Shown in pieces: positions 31,906 through 41,850 of a stretch of DNA of 64,000 nt. The stretch comes from Metaphire vulgaris (taxonomy: Eukaryota; Annelida; Clitellata; Crassiclitellata; Megascolecidae): contig CM030847.1 in assembly GCA_018105865.1 (NCBI GenBank), positions 12,280,589-12,344,588 of the forward strand, read 5' to 3'. Each line of letters opens with the position of its first letter. The first letter of the stretch is position 1. Made by a program: the position numbers and the translations under genes. The notes below the pieces were generated by a model. That model was not told the origin of the DNA. It worked only from the letters and a program-made list of their open reading frames with translations, and did no database searches.

Positions 31906-32964
31906 TTAACCCGTTCCCGGGCAACGCCGCCTATAAACGGCGGCAAAAAACCATATCCTAAAGGGTAACACCGTCTTAAAACGGTGCGCCACATAAGCAT
32001 CGGACATTGCAGTTTTAAACCGCCCCGGGACTCCGGGAGTAACTTTTCGATTTAGTTTACTATCCATTCGATAGATGGCAGCACTTTCTTCGCTGCTACT
32101 GACTATATAAGCAAAAGAACTAGTCATTGATCGTCCAAATACTGGGATTTTGCGTTGAAATGCCTTGAAAAATCTCAAGTCTGAGGTTTGAAAAATCATA
32201 ACTCCGCGAATTTTGGCCCGATCTTCAAAATGTTTGCACTATTATGTTCCAATTACACCGCCCTAAAACTTTCGCGCTCATAGTTGGGAGGTCACCGCTA
32301 AAAATCTTTTGCTATTGCGCTTTGAAATTTTTTGGGGGGATGGTTCCGATTTTCGGCTGTAGAGTGGACCTACCCCCAAAATTTTCTTTTTTGGCACGCA
32401 TGGTTCGAAAGAGCAATAAAAATGCTAAACAACGGTGCAAACCGCATCTTTCTAGCATCTATATAGCCTGAAATATACTGAGTTGTTCGGTTTTTCAGAT
32501 TGAAAATCTGTCCACAAAATTGTCATTTCTTCGAGCAATGAGTAATATTGTTTGAAAAAGCATAAATACTCCAAATTTTGTCCAATCTTCAAAATTTTTG
32601 CATTATTCTGTTCCAATTACACCCCTTTACAATGTTCTCGCTCACAGTTTGGGGGTTACCGCGGAAAAATTTTTGCTATTGGGCTTGGAACAAAATTTGA
32701 CCAAAATGTTGGGGAGGGGTCCTATTTTGGGCTGTAGAGTGGACCCTACCCCCCAAAAGTTCCTTCTTTGGCACGAATGGTTCGAAAGAGCAATAAAAAT
32801 GCTAAACAACGGTGCAAACCGCATCTTTATAGCTTCTATGTAGCCTGAAATATAGTAAGTTTAAAACTTGTATGTTCACATTTTCACACGAATGCCTTTC
32901 CCCCAAATTAAATACCCCGATTGGGGACGACTTGAAAAAATTAAATCCCCCTGCAACGGGTTAA
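31906..32964 (+). mobile_element. TTAA-flanked two-module element, copy e
   Basis: TTAA at 31906-31909 and 32961-32964. This is the cleanest copy: left end CCCGTTCCCGGGCAACGCCG, palindromic GCCGCCTATAAACGGCGG and ACCGTCTTAAAACGGT, then CCATCCATTCGATAGATGGC. The modules start near 32190 and 32550, and the right end is CCCCCTGCAACGGG. No ORF longer than chance. Confidence 0.92.
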
Positions 32965-33299
32965 AACACATATCCCATAAACTCTGGCTACCAACGAAAC
33001 ACTCATACAACCATCACAATTATTAACATCATTTGCATAAAGAAGAAATAGTAAAGATAATGAGACTTATCTAATATTGATATTTAAAGACAGTCATGTC
33101 ATAACTTCAAAAAACTGTAATTCAAGTTCACAAATAACCTACTTTCAAAGTAGATTTCAAGCAGATGCCTTTCGTTGCACCCATTTCCATTTGAATATTA
33201 TCATTCTGCCTGCAGCAAAGTCAAAAGATCAATGCAATATTAAACAAGTCATATTAATAGAGAACTAAGAAATTAGTATCATTATTAATATCAAAACAA
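32965..33299. other. No gene seen
   Basis: Unclassified AT-rich DNA. Confidence 0.4.
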
Positions 33300-34194
33300 A
33301 TTTTTTATAGCACCTTGAACATGGTAAAGCAAAAGTTGAGGGCACTTTAGCAAGCATCACTTGAACTGTCCTGAACATCAAAGAATTGTAATTAATGTTT
33401 CCTACTAAGTGTGCTCAGCCATGGCAAATCAGTCTTTATAGGATTTAACATGGGCGACCAGTGGCATCCATGTTTTCATGTTCAAGATGCTTTCAACAAC
33501 TCAGATTTGAAGCTGGTTCACATTAGAAAGCAAACAGAAAGAATGAATTTGGCCACTTTCTGCAAAGGCTGGAGGATTTAATGATGTTGCCAATGTCATG
33601 TGGCATAAAAAGAAGAGACCCAAGAATAGAGCCTTGAAGAGTTGACATGAGGTCATCAAAACAAACCAAATGAGTCCTGTTAGAAAGATAACTGCTGAGA
33701 AAAGAAAAAAATGAGTACCGGTATTTAAGCCCATACAATGCTTTGAGGCATTGAATGAGGATGCTGTGGGAAAAATAGTCAAAGCCAAGGAGAGGTCAAC
33801 TAAACATAGTAGGGAAATTCAACCAATGGCAGTGGTGCTGACAATGTTATAATAGATTTCAAGACTGCTGTTTTATTGCAATGACCTTAACTATGTTATG
33901 TAAGTTATTTCTTATATTATATTTGTGTTGACTGATTCCCAGGTCTGGCAAGAGGTTGATGACTGTTAGGTATGAGACAAGCTGTTAATTGACAATCATT
34001 TCCAATAACTTAGACAGAAAAGAAACATTGGACACTGGACAGTAGCTGGCAGGCTCTGACTGGTTGAGTACTGATTGCTTAAGCTGCTTTCATGATCCTG
34101 GTAATTCACTACTGGACAGATTGGTGGACAGGAGTGTTGCAGGAAGGGTACCAATGTTTTGGTGGAGTCCTTGAGCAGCCATGTAGGGAGTGGG

Positions 34195-35100
34195 CAGTGT
34201 TGTAACTATTGAAATAGTCAATACTATTTAAATACTATTTAAATAGTTCTAAGCTATTTAAGCAACTATTTTAAATAGTTAGTGAACTTACCTATTTAAA
34301 TACTATTTATAAATAGTTAAGCACCATTTATAAATACTTGATTTTAAATAGTTCTATTATGTTGTCATCTCAACAAAATCGCAGAACTGACAGACTCAGT
34401 CAGTGACATAGTGAAAGTGAAACGCAGATTCGTTGTTCCATGCCCTACGCGATGGAATTCATATTACCATGCGGTATTGTTCAAGCTGAAAGTCACTGTT
34501 ATTAATGCCGATACTGCTGCACCAGTCCAGTCCACGCCTACAGTTAGTACAACTGATGCAGGTGGTGATACCGATTCCAGCGACTTTTTCAGTGACCTCA
34601 ATGCTGAACACAGTGAACAGGCAGACCAGCCACACTTGTATCTTCAAGACTCATCCAGTAAAACTGGCATGCTAAACAAGCATCCAGCTGTCAAACCAGT
34701 TTTCTTGCTCTTCAACTCAACGATTCCATTGAGTGCTCCCGTCGAGAGACTCTTTAGTACTGGGGCTATCATACTCTGAAAGCATAGAAATCGCTTAAGT
34801 GACAAAACATTTGAGACACTGCTGCTCCTCAAGATTAATCAAGACTTTTGGTGAATTACCTAACAGGAGACTGTATTACTTATCATGCAGATAACTAGTG
34901 ACAGTGCTTTTAGATTATAACATTCGCCAGTGAAAAATGATAACAGTTTTCATTTTAACATTGAAAAATTAAATAGTATTTAAATACTATTTAAATAGTT
35001 GTGAACTATTGGCTATTGAAAAACTATTTTAAATAGTGTTTAGGCTCAACTATTGGCAATAGTATTTAAATAGTCTAGTCAACTATTGGTCCCAACACTG
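34195..35100 (+). mobile_element. Internally deleted hAT element
   Basis: Ends CAGTGTTG and CAACACTG, flanked by a perfect 8-bp duplication GGAGTGGG (34187-34194 and 35101-35108). Both subterminal regions (34210-34350 and 34970-35085) are dense in ACTATTTAAATAGT-type palindromes. The centre keeps two pieces of a transposase. Removing the element rejoins the LINE reading DPLPTWLLK. Confidence 0.93.
34411..34860 (+). pseudogene. hAT transposase, fused fragments after internal deletion
   Basis: The N-terminal part reads VKRRFVVPCPTRWNSYYHAV, the hAT block containing the conserved TRWNS. A low-complexity stretch follows, then PVFLLFNSTIPLSAPVERLF and STGAIIL, the start of the hAT C-terminal dimerisation region. 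After a stop at about 34780 the frame resumes as RNRLSDKTFETLLLLKINQ. Most of the catalytic core between these blocks is missing, so it cannot make an active enzyme. Confidence 0.85.
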
Positions 35101-35340
35101 GGAGTGGGTCAGAGTATCATTGATTGGTCAGGGAGGATATGACAGCAGCCATGAACTCTGTAACATTTGGAACAAGAAACACTGGAATAAAATCGATGAT
35201 GGGTTCAAGGAACAAGTGGCAGGACCAGTGATGATATAGCATTGCAAATAGTTTCAATCTTCCTGTCAATAAGTTTCAACAGTAAACACTGGTTGATGGC
35301 ATGACTTAGAACTGTTATCACCAGACAGTCAACACAATTA

Positions 35341-35487
35341 TCAAAACATGTAAAACTCATTGATTGAAGACGAAGTAGTTTATTTCAACTCAGACATTGT
35401 TCATCATAGAACATTACAGCATAACGTAATAATGAAACATATTTCACTCATTACAAATCATTATTATAAGAATAAAATTAGTATAAA
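35341..35487. other. No gene seen
   Basis: Short unclassified stretch between LINE relics. Confidence 0.35.
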
Positions 35488-35955
35488 CAGTCAGGTCAGG
35501 TTTTTGTCCTCCAGCTGTGTCCAGCTCTTCTCCATCACATCTCTCCAAAGTTCTCTGCCCTTTGCTAGTTCTTCCAAAGTCAGTCGGTGTCTTCCATCAG
35601 TTTCTCCATTGAAATTCAGCCCTGCCATGTGCAGATCCTCTTCCAATCCATCTACCCATTGCCTTTTCGATCTTCCTTAGATCTTCTCTCCTCTGGTTTG
35701 CAGTTGAAAACTCATTTTGGGTTTCTTATTTCTTCCATTCTGAGTATGTGTCCACTGTCCAGTCCATTTCATTCTACTCATGCTGATTACTTCCATGATG
35801 ATTGGTTGCAGCGTTCGCTCTCTAACTTCTTCATCTGTAATATGTTTTTTGCATCCAATCCTTAGTATTCTTCTAAGCCATTTATTTTCTGTTGCTATTA
35901 TTTTTTTCTCCAATTCTTTTTTAATAGTCCAAGATTCACATCCACAGTGTTGGGT
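35488..35955 (-). pseudogene. RTE-like LINE, 3' fragment
   Basis: The minus strand reads EKKIIATENKWLRRILRIG and HITDEEVRERTLQPIIMEV, the same C-terminal region as 22376-22690 with which it is closely similar. The 3' end (TCAGGTTTTTGTCCTCCAGC in the plus sense) matches 22239-22262. It is a 5'-truncated copy of about 470 bp. Confidence 0.85.
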
Positions 35956-35994
35956 AAGTTACTTTTTTTGTATCTAGTTACAGTATGTGTCTAT
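35950..35994 (+). repeat. Isolated hAT-like terminal sequence
   Basis: ACAGTGTTGGGTAAGTTACT, then TATCTAGTTACAG, resembles the terminus of a widespread animal hAT family. It starts exactly where the RTE fragment stops, and a LINE fragment starts right after it. No second end is seen. Confidence 0.45.
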
Positions 35995-36599
35995 AATTGT
36001 CACTCTTGTGTCTTCTCGACTTCTCAGCTGCTTTTGATACTGTAGACCATGCCATGCTTTCCCATTGCCTCGAATTTACCTTCGGGATCTCGGGTCCAGC
36101 CCTGGCGTGGTTGCAGGACTACCTGGCAGACCACACACAGTCAGTGTCCTGGGACGGTTCTTTGTCCGCCTCACGCAGGGTACCGAGCTACATACCGCAG
36201 GGGTCAGCCCTTGGCCCTCTCCTGTTCGTGCTCTACGTGGCGGATGTCGGGTGGATTATCGAATCGTTCGGTTTATTCTGGCACCTGTGCATTGGCAGGT
36301 GTACTCCTCCTGTCGGCCGTCGAAATCCGATCATCTTTTGAAGCGTCTTAAGGTTGCATATGCGAGATCGCGCACTGGGCCACTGTCAACTGACTGGCCC
36401 TGAACCCTAAGAAGACCGAGCTCATTTGGTTTAGCACTCTGAGGTGGAAACCTTTGATTGCCCGGACCGACCTTCACCTTGATGAAGCTGATATCCGACC
36501 GTCGACGGAGGTGCGCCTGCTTGGAGTACTTTTCGATGAAACATTGTTGTTTGCTAGCTATATCGACAACGTGACCCGTGCGTTCTTCCGGCAACTCCA
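35995..36599 (+). pseudogene. L2/CR1-like LINE RT fragment
   Basis: LLCLLDFSAAFDTVDHAML, ALAWLQDYLADHTQSVSWDG, and IPQGSALGPLLFVLYVADVG are clear. The catalytic box region near 36275 is damaged (FWHLCI where relatives have HAYADD). After frameshifts it reads LNPKKTELIWFSTL and LLGVLFDETLLFA, and is cut off at 36599 at the edge of a mariner relic. Confidence 0.8.
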
Positions 36600-37530
36600 A
36601 AAAAGGCCGTTTTAAAGGGGTTTTCAGATGATTTGTTGCGGGAGCAGGTGCTCAAAATCCCCACCCTTAGCCTTCACACATGCCAACAAGCGCTTCTTCA
36701 CTGACAGTCTCGACTTGTTGGTCTGGTTGTCAGGCAAAACTCTCCCATATATTCTTCAGCACAGTCTTCAACTTCGTAATGTTCTGTGGCTTTGGCTGAT
36801 ACTTTTGATATCTGTCGAGCATGATTCCCCAGACTTGGAAGTCAAGTGGATTGATATCTGGGATCGAGTTGGGTGGCCAGTCATCTTTCTTGATGAAATC
36901 TGGACAATTTTGCTCCAGAAAATCCTGGGTCCTGAGAGCAGAGTGGGCAGGTGCTCCTTCTTGCTGGAATATAAAATCTTCTAACTAATCATGACAGTCC
37001 TGCAGGAGATCTGGTAGCAGCTGAGCTGCGTAGCACTCGGTGTTCACTTTGGATTTGTCTGGTACGAAGTGCAGGTGACCCTTACCCTGATGGCACACTC
37101 CAGCAGACACCAAGACATGTCTGAAAAACTTTGCCCGCTGCCTCACAAGTCGTTCTGATGACAAATCTCCTTTCCTTCCACACCCCACACTCGCTTGCCT
37201 TGACTGTCGACTGGCAGATCAAGGTAGAAGGCCTTTTCGTCAGTGAAAAAGACCTCTTTAAGTTTGGTTACAGTCAAGCGTCGCATCAAACATCTGCAGC
37301 GAGACAAGTGCTTGTTCCCGGCTGCGACGTTGTCAATTTTAAAATTTGGGTCTCTTTAGTTTTTTGGCCATATTTTAGCAAACTCTAAAGATGTCAACAT
37401 GAAATTTGGCAATTACATCAGAAACATTCCCCGGTATATGGCCTATATATTTTATTTAAATCGCTACACATGCGGCCGAGATATTACATGTCAAACAGGG
37501 GTCCAGTTTTTACTTTTATACCCTGTAGTA
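36600..37530 (-). pseudogene. Tc1/mariner-like transposase relic
   Basis: On the minus strand: FFTDEKAFYLDLPVD (first catalytic D), VCWCLLECAI-type segment, a long decayed centre, then IPDINPLDFQVWG (the final acidic block) and VSEEALVGMCE with a worn C-terminal end near 36640. The outer 5' end may be TACAGGGTATAAAAG with AAACTGGACC (37490-37526 in reverse), like a mariner inverted repeat. Stops and frameshifts are frequent. It is not the same family as 20157-21020. Confidence 0.7.
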
Positions 37531-37899
37531 TAACTGAGTATATAGATTATGATATGGCAGTACCTTAGTAGTTTTGACATTATAGGTAAAGACATTGAAT
37601 TATAGTTGCTGGCAGAAAAATAGGTGCTACTTGGAGTTGTTACAGTGTTACAGTTACTGCTTTGTGTTACTGGTAAAACTGGCAGCAGAGCAAAGTGTAA
37701 AGACTGGTAGTGAAATGCCACCCTTGGTAGCATGTATGAATTAGCACTGGCAGAAAATATCACACCAGCTCGAAAATTGTGTGTCTGTTCTGCTGACACT
37801 ATCACATACAATTGTACTATATTAATTATTTTTGATGCAGCACAAGAATCAATATGAACTACTTTCACCTAAATCTGCCTGTTTTAAATCTTCTTCTTT
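37531..37899. other. No gene seen
   Basis: Unclassified AT-rich DNA. Confidence 0.4.
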
Positions 37900-38195
37900 T
37901 CTTCCATCATCTATGATGACGATGAGTTTGATACGAGATGACTCCAGGTCTTCCTGTCTCTTGCCATGTGTATTGCTTCTTCTAAGTTCAAATTTTGTTT
38001 TCCAACATCTTCTTTTATATTATCTATCCATCTCTTAGCTTGTCTTCCTCTACTTCTGTTTCCCTCAATATGACAGTGCAGAACTCTCAAAGGTAGTCTT
38101 TCTTCTCCCATTCTTGTCACATGTCCAAACCACTGCAGTCTTCTCCTTCGGATTTTGTCTATTGCCGTGTCCTTCATATTCGTTCTTTCTCTGAT
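37900..38195 (-). pseudogene. RTE-like LINE, C-terminal fragment
   Basis: The minus strand reads IRRRRLQWFGHVTRMGEERL, PLRVLHCHIEGNRSRGRQAK and RWIDNIKEDV, the standard RTE-type C-terminal series. It ends in an ATCATCATCAT-like run (37905-37922) that serves as tail. It is a different subfamily from 22226-26485. Confidence 0.8.
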
Positions 38196-38345
38196 TTCTA
38201 GTTGGTGTCAGACAGGGATGCAATTTGTTGCCATATCAATTCATATTACTGCTGGAAGCAATAATACAAATAGCACTAAAGGACAGTAACGCAGGAGTGA
38301 GGGTAAGCAGAAAACTGCTAAATAACCTCTGTTCTGCAGATGGCA
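38196..38345 (+). pseudogene. Non-LTR RT fragment
   Basis: The frame includes GVRQGCNLLPYQFILLLEAI, a diverged GxRQGC-LSP block, followed by IALKDSNAGVRVS and CSADGK where RTs have F/YADD. Short and damaged. Confidence 0.6.
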
Positions 38346-38859
38346 AGGTGGTTGGGAGAGGTAGTACCTTTTGCTGTATAAGCATGCAGCAACTTGTCCT
38401 CACCACTACCAGGGCAGTGAAATGCGCAACACAGATCCTTCATGGATCCTTAGCCTCTTTCTCTGCCAAGAGAGTCCGTGCGTGATGAAGAATCACATCC
38501 TTCTTGTGGTGCCACTGTAATTAACAAACACGGCAGATCAAGATTTGACCAGTCTATAAACAGGTCCTGGGTGTGGGCAGCAGCACTACCCAGCGCTACT
38601 CACGGTGGAGGAAAATTCTTGATCAATCTCAACGACGTGAGATGTGTGAAGCTAACTGGAGTTACCCAGACAAGGTTCATGTTATTGCGCTTCCCGTCCC
38701 CCTGACCAAGGGGACGAAGTATCCAGGGTCATCACCCTCCATTGACCATGAATACAACTTATGGCACTAGGGTTACTGACTCCTCTTCTGATGAATGATG
38801 CCCAAAGCCCTTCCCAATACACCACCAAGGTGCACACGGGCAGGGAATGCACCACTCCG
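38346..38859. other. Unclassified, probably further LINE-derived DNA
   Basis: No confident motif. RWRKILDQSQRRE (near 38600) is charged, like LINE linkers, but cannot be assigned. Confidence 0.3.
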
Positions 38860-40225
38860 AAACAGTCAGTGGGAAGGCCCAACTCTCCTGATCTGAGAGA
38901 TGGACTCCGTCTTGCTACTTGGAATGTCACCACTCTTTCTGACAGTGGCTACCAGGAAGCCTTAGTCCGTCTACTTCTTTACCACAAAGTCAGCATCGCC
39001 GTTATCACTGAAGCCAGGATGCCTGGTTCAGGTGACTACCTAGTGGAAGGCTCTCTTCTACTACATTCCAGAGGCACTCGACATTCTCACGTGTCACCCT
39101 CATCATCAGTCCTCCTTTTATTGGCGCACTTCAGTCCTGGCATCCTATCTCAGACCGGATCCTGTGAGCCAGATTATCCCACAAGCACGGTCATTTAACC
39201 TCTTCCACGGGTTCGCCGTTGTAAAAACGTCCGCAGAAAATCATAGCCAAACGGCGTTCGCCGTTTATAAACGGTGCACTAGATAAGCGAGTGTGTACCG
39301 CGGACATAAAATTTTTACATTAATCCAATGCGGGAATCGATTTAGTTACCATCCATTCGATAGATGGCAGCACTGTTTTCGATAATGCTGAGTATATAGT
39401 ATATATGCAAGAGATATTGGCTGTGTAACAACCAAGGCTGGAAAATGTATAGGAAAAATCTTCAGCCGGAGGCTAGAAAAATCATAACTACGCCAAATAT
39501 GGTCTGATCTTCAAAATTTTTGCACTATTCTGTTCCAATTACACCTCCCTACAAAATGTTTTGTTATTGAGCTTTGAAAATTTTTTGTCGGAGATGGTCC
39601 GATTTTGGGGTGTAGAGAGGACCCTAACCCCCATTTTTTTTTGCATGGATGATTCGAAAGACCAATAAAAATGCTCAACAATGGTGCAAACCGCATCTTT
39701 CTAGCTTCTATATAGCCTGAAATATACTGAGTTGTTCGGTTTTTCACATTGAAAATCCGTTCGCGTAATTGTCATTTCAGCGAGCAATGAAACTAGGGTA
39801 TGAAACTTCATAACTACCCCAAATATGGTCCGATCTTCAAAATTTTTGCACTATTCTGTTCCAATTACACTCCTATCAACTCTCTCGCTCACATTTGGGG
39901 GTTTACCACTGAAGACGTTTTGCTATTGACCTTTGATCAAAATTTGAACAAAATGTTGGGGAGGGGTCCGATTTTGGGGTGTAGAGTGGTCCCTACCCCC
40001 AACTTTTTTATTTTGGCACGGATGGATAGAAAGATCAATAAAAATGCTCAACAACGGTGCAAACCGCATCTTTCTAGCTTCTATATAGCCTGAAATATAG
40101 TAAGTTTATAACGTATATGTTCACATTTTAATATGAACGCCTTTTCCAAAAATTAATTCCCCCGTAGGGGGATGACTTTAAAAATTTAATTCCCCCTTTA
40201 AAAGGTTAACAATCATAGTGGTTTA
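38860..40225 (+). pseudogene. Non-LTR LINE endonuclease fragment, split by a TTAA element
   Basis: GLRLATWNVTTLSDSGYQ, then ALVRLLLYHKVSIAVITEAR is the N-terminal endonuclease block (N and E metal-site residues). A frameshift follows, with SWHPISDRI and LSHKHGHL. The TTAA element 39195-40209 lies inside. Joining its flanks with one TTAA gives HGHLTIIVVY, the expected next block, before the sequence jumps to RT from another region. Confidence 0.72.
39195..40209 (+). mobile_element. TTAA-flanked two-module element, copy f
   Basis: TTAA at 39195-39198 and 40206-40209. Left end CCTCTTCCACGGG, with CGGCGTTCGCCGTTTATAAACGG palindromic block, right end CCCCCTTTAAAAGG. The first module is shortened (a deletion in the block normally containing CTCTCTCACTCACAGTTGGGG, near 39542-39550). 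Closest in sequence to copy a. Confidence 0.88.
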
Positions 40226-41070
40226 CAAAATCTTGGAGAAGAAATAATTGTAGCAATCAGAGTCCTAAAGAACAACAAAGCTGAAGGAATTGACAATATA
40301 CCTGCACATATGCTCAAGAATCTGGTTGAAGGGGCAACCAGAGAATTAGTGAGGTTGTCAAGAAATATATTGGACGGGGGAGTGGCCAGAAGACTTCCTT
40401 CAAACAGTAAAGGTTCCAATAGAAAAGAAACAGAATGCAGCTGAATGTGGAGACTTTTGAACAATACGCCTGCTTTGTCATTATTATTATTATTATACAA
40501 CGTAGAGATTTATGTGGCAACTAATACAGTGACTGCGTAGACACATTACAAATTATAAATTACAATAGCTCATGCGAAATAGCCAAGTTCTGAGTCTCTT
40601 CTTGAAGGTGTCTGGCGTTAGGAAGAGTTGAACTGAAGAAGGCAGGCGGTTCCATGCCCTTGCAGCAGTCACGGGAAAGGCACGATCGCCTACAGTATGA
40701 AGGCGCATCAACGGAACAACCAGAGAAGCGGTTCCAGCAGATCTCAGGCGACGCCGACCTGCCTGATCTGCGACTCGTACTAATTCTGTCGTCAGGTACT
40801 CTGGGCCAATACCGTTCAGGCAGCGATAAGCCAGCGTTGCCAACTTAAACTCAATCCGCTCAGGCATTGATAGCCAGTGTAAGTGTAAGTGTAAGTGTGT
40901 CATGCTTCGATAATAGTTTTGAAGATCCTTACAAAACGAGTAGAAGCAAAGGCAGAAGCAGTGAAGGGGATCAGTGAAGAACAGTACAGATTCAGGAAAG
41001 GCAAAGGTACCAGAGATGCAATAGGAATTCTTAGGGTGCTGGGAGAAAGAAGCATAGAAAGGGGCCTTGA
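40213..41070 (+). pseudogene. RTE-like LINE RT fragment, split by another LINE
   Basis: Left part (40213-40481): LGEEIIVAIRVLKNNKAEGI with DNIPAHMLKNLVEG, the block before the RT fingers, then a frameshift and KKQNAAECGDF. Right part (40898-41070): ASIIVLKILTKRVEAKAEAV and ISEEQYRFRKGKGTRDAIG, the following block in frame. The two halves are separated by an insertion with a 6-bp duplication TGTCAT. Confidence 0.8.
40482..40897 (-). mobile_element. CR1/L2-group LINE 3' fragment nested in an RTE-like LINE
   Basis: On the minus strand: LHWLSMPERIEFKLATLAYR, LNGIGPEYLTTELVR, RRRLRSAGTASLVVPLMRL and RAFPVTAARAWNRLPSSV, a C-terminal block of a lineage distinct from families A-E. Its 3' tail is (AAT)n (plus-strand TTATTATTATTATTAT at 40481-40497). 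Its 5' junction carries a (GTAAGT)n run (40877-40897). Flanked by TGTCAT on both sides (40476-40481 and 40898-40903). Confidence 0.8.
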
Positions 41071-41094
41071 AATCTTGAAATCAGCAAGAGTCAG

Positions 41095-41215
41095 AATAAA
41101 TGGCAACTCACCGACTGCTTCCCCACCACCTCAGGAGTTCGTCAGGGTTGCGTCCTAGCCTCAGTCCTCTTCTGTCGCATCATAGATCGCATCATGGAAC
41201 AATTGCAACTGTCGA
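41095..41215 (+). pseudogene. Short RT fragment
   Basis: One frame reads TDCFPTTSGVRQGCVLASVL and FCRIIDRIMEQL, a GVRQGC-L-P block of a non-LTR RT unlike the A-E families. It ends at the palindrome. Confidence 0.65.
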
Positions 41216-41265
41216 TCCATGGGTCGCTCGAGGTGACCCATGGGTCACCTCGAGCGACCCATGGA
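41216..41265. repeat. Perfect 50-bp palindrome without spacer
   Basis: The sequence centred between 41240 and 41241 (core ACCTCGAGCGACCCATGG on the right arm) is its own reverse complement over 50 bases. The right arm is LINE coding (HLERPMDT). The left arm is its mirror and joins to an unrelated RT fragment. Confidence 0.95.
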
Positions 41266-41850
41266 CACCGACAACCAGAAGTTTGAAAATATCATTGTAG
41301 CTTTCAAACTGCGCCAACTCGTCCGTGAACCTACTCATGACCAAGGAGGCCTACTGGATGTCGTCATATCAACAGAGGAGGGAGCTCCGGATGATGTAGC
41401 TGTGGTTGAGTCGGGGTTGTCAGACCACAAGTTAATACATTGGACGATACCGATCCCCCGTCCACATCGGGTGTATATGAGAATATCGCGACGAAGATGG
41501 AAACACTTCAACCATGACCAATTCATCGCGCGGCTTCAGGCGTCTGCTCTCTGTCTACCAACCGATCCCGAAAAAACTGTATCCAAGCTGGCAGACTGCT
41601 GTCAGTCTGTAATAACAAATATCTTAGACGATCTGGCGCCGGTGACGGAGATGCTGGTTCGTGTCCGACCTCATCGGCCTTTCTATGATAGCAACTGCAG
41701 GCAGTCAAGACGAGCAGCCCAGCATTTAGAGAGGGCTTACCGGAAAAAGAAAGGAACAGGCGATGAAGCCCAGGCACGTGAATCCTGGCGTTCTTCTTTA
41801 AAGGCAAGTAGGCATCTAGTGAAGCTGAAAGGACGACTAGAAGTAGCCGC
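41241..41850 (+). pseudogene. L2/CR1-like LINE endonuclease end and linker
   Basis: It opens HLERPMDT, the end of the GDxNxHLERP endonuclease block. LRQLVREPTHDQGGLLDVVI and ESGLSDHKLIHWTIP (final D-H pair of the endonuclease) follow. Then the linker: ILDDLAPVTEMLVRVRPHRP, FYDSNCRQSRRAAQHLERAY and WRSSLKASRHLVKLKGR. It is open over 220 codons with no frameshift and is cut off at about 41840, before RT. Confidence 0.88.

Larger units (their letters stand above)
33300..35340 (-). pseudogene. L2/CR1-like LINE relic on the minus strand, split by a hAT element
   Basis: From about 35340 downwards the minus strand reads DPLPTWLLKDSTKTLVPFL (across the hAT insertion), a decayed SKLLEMIVN block near 34000, ALYGLKY and YLSNRTHLVCFDDLMS, then QGSILGSLLF (33501-33738). 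A worn 3' module (AGTGCCCTCAAC ... AAGGTGCTATAAAA) is at 33300-33350. The catalytic YADD box reads as a degenerate segment. It is among the oldest LINE relics here. Confidence 0.7.
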
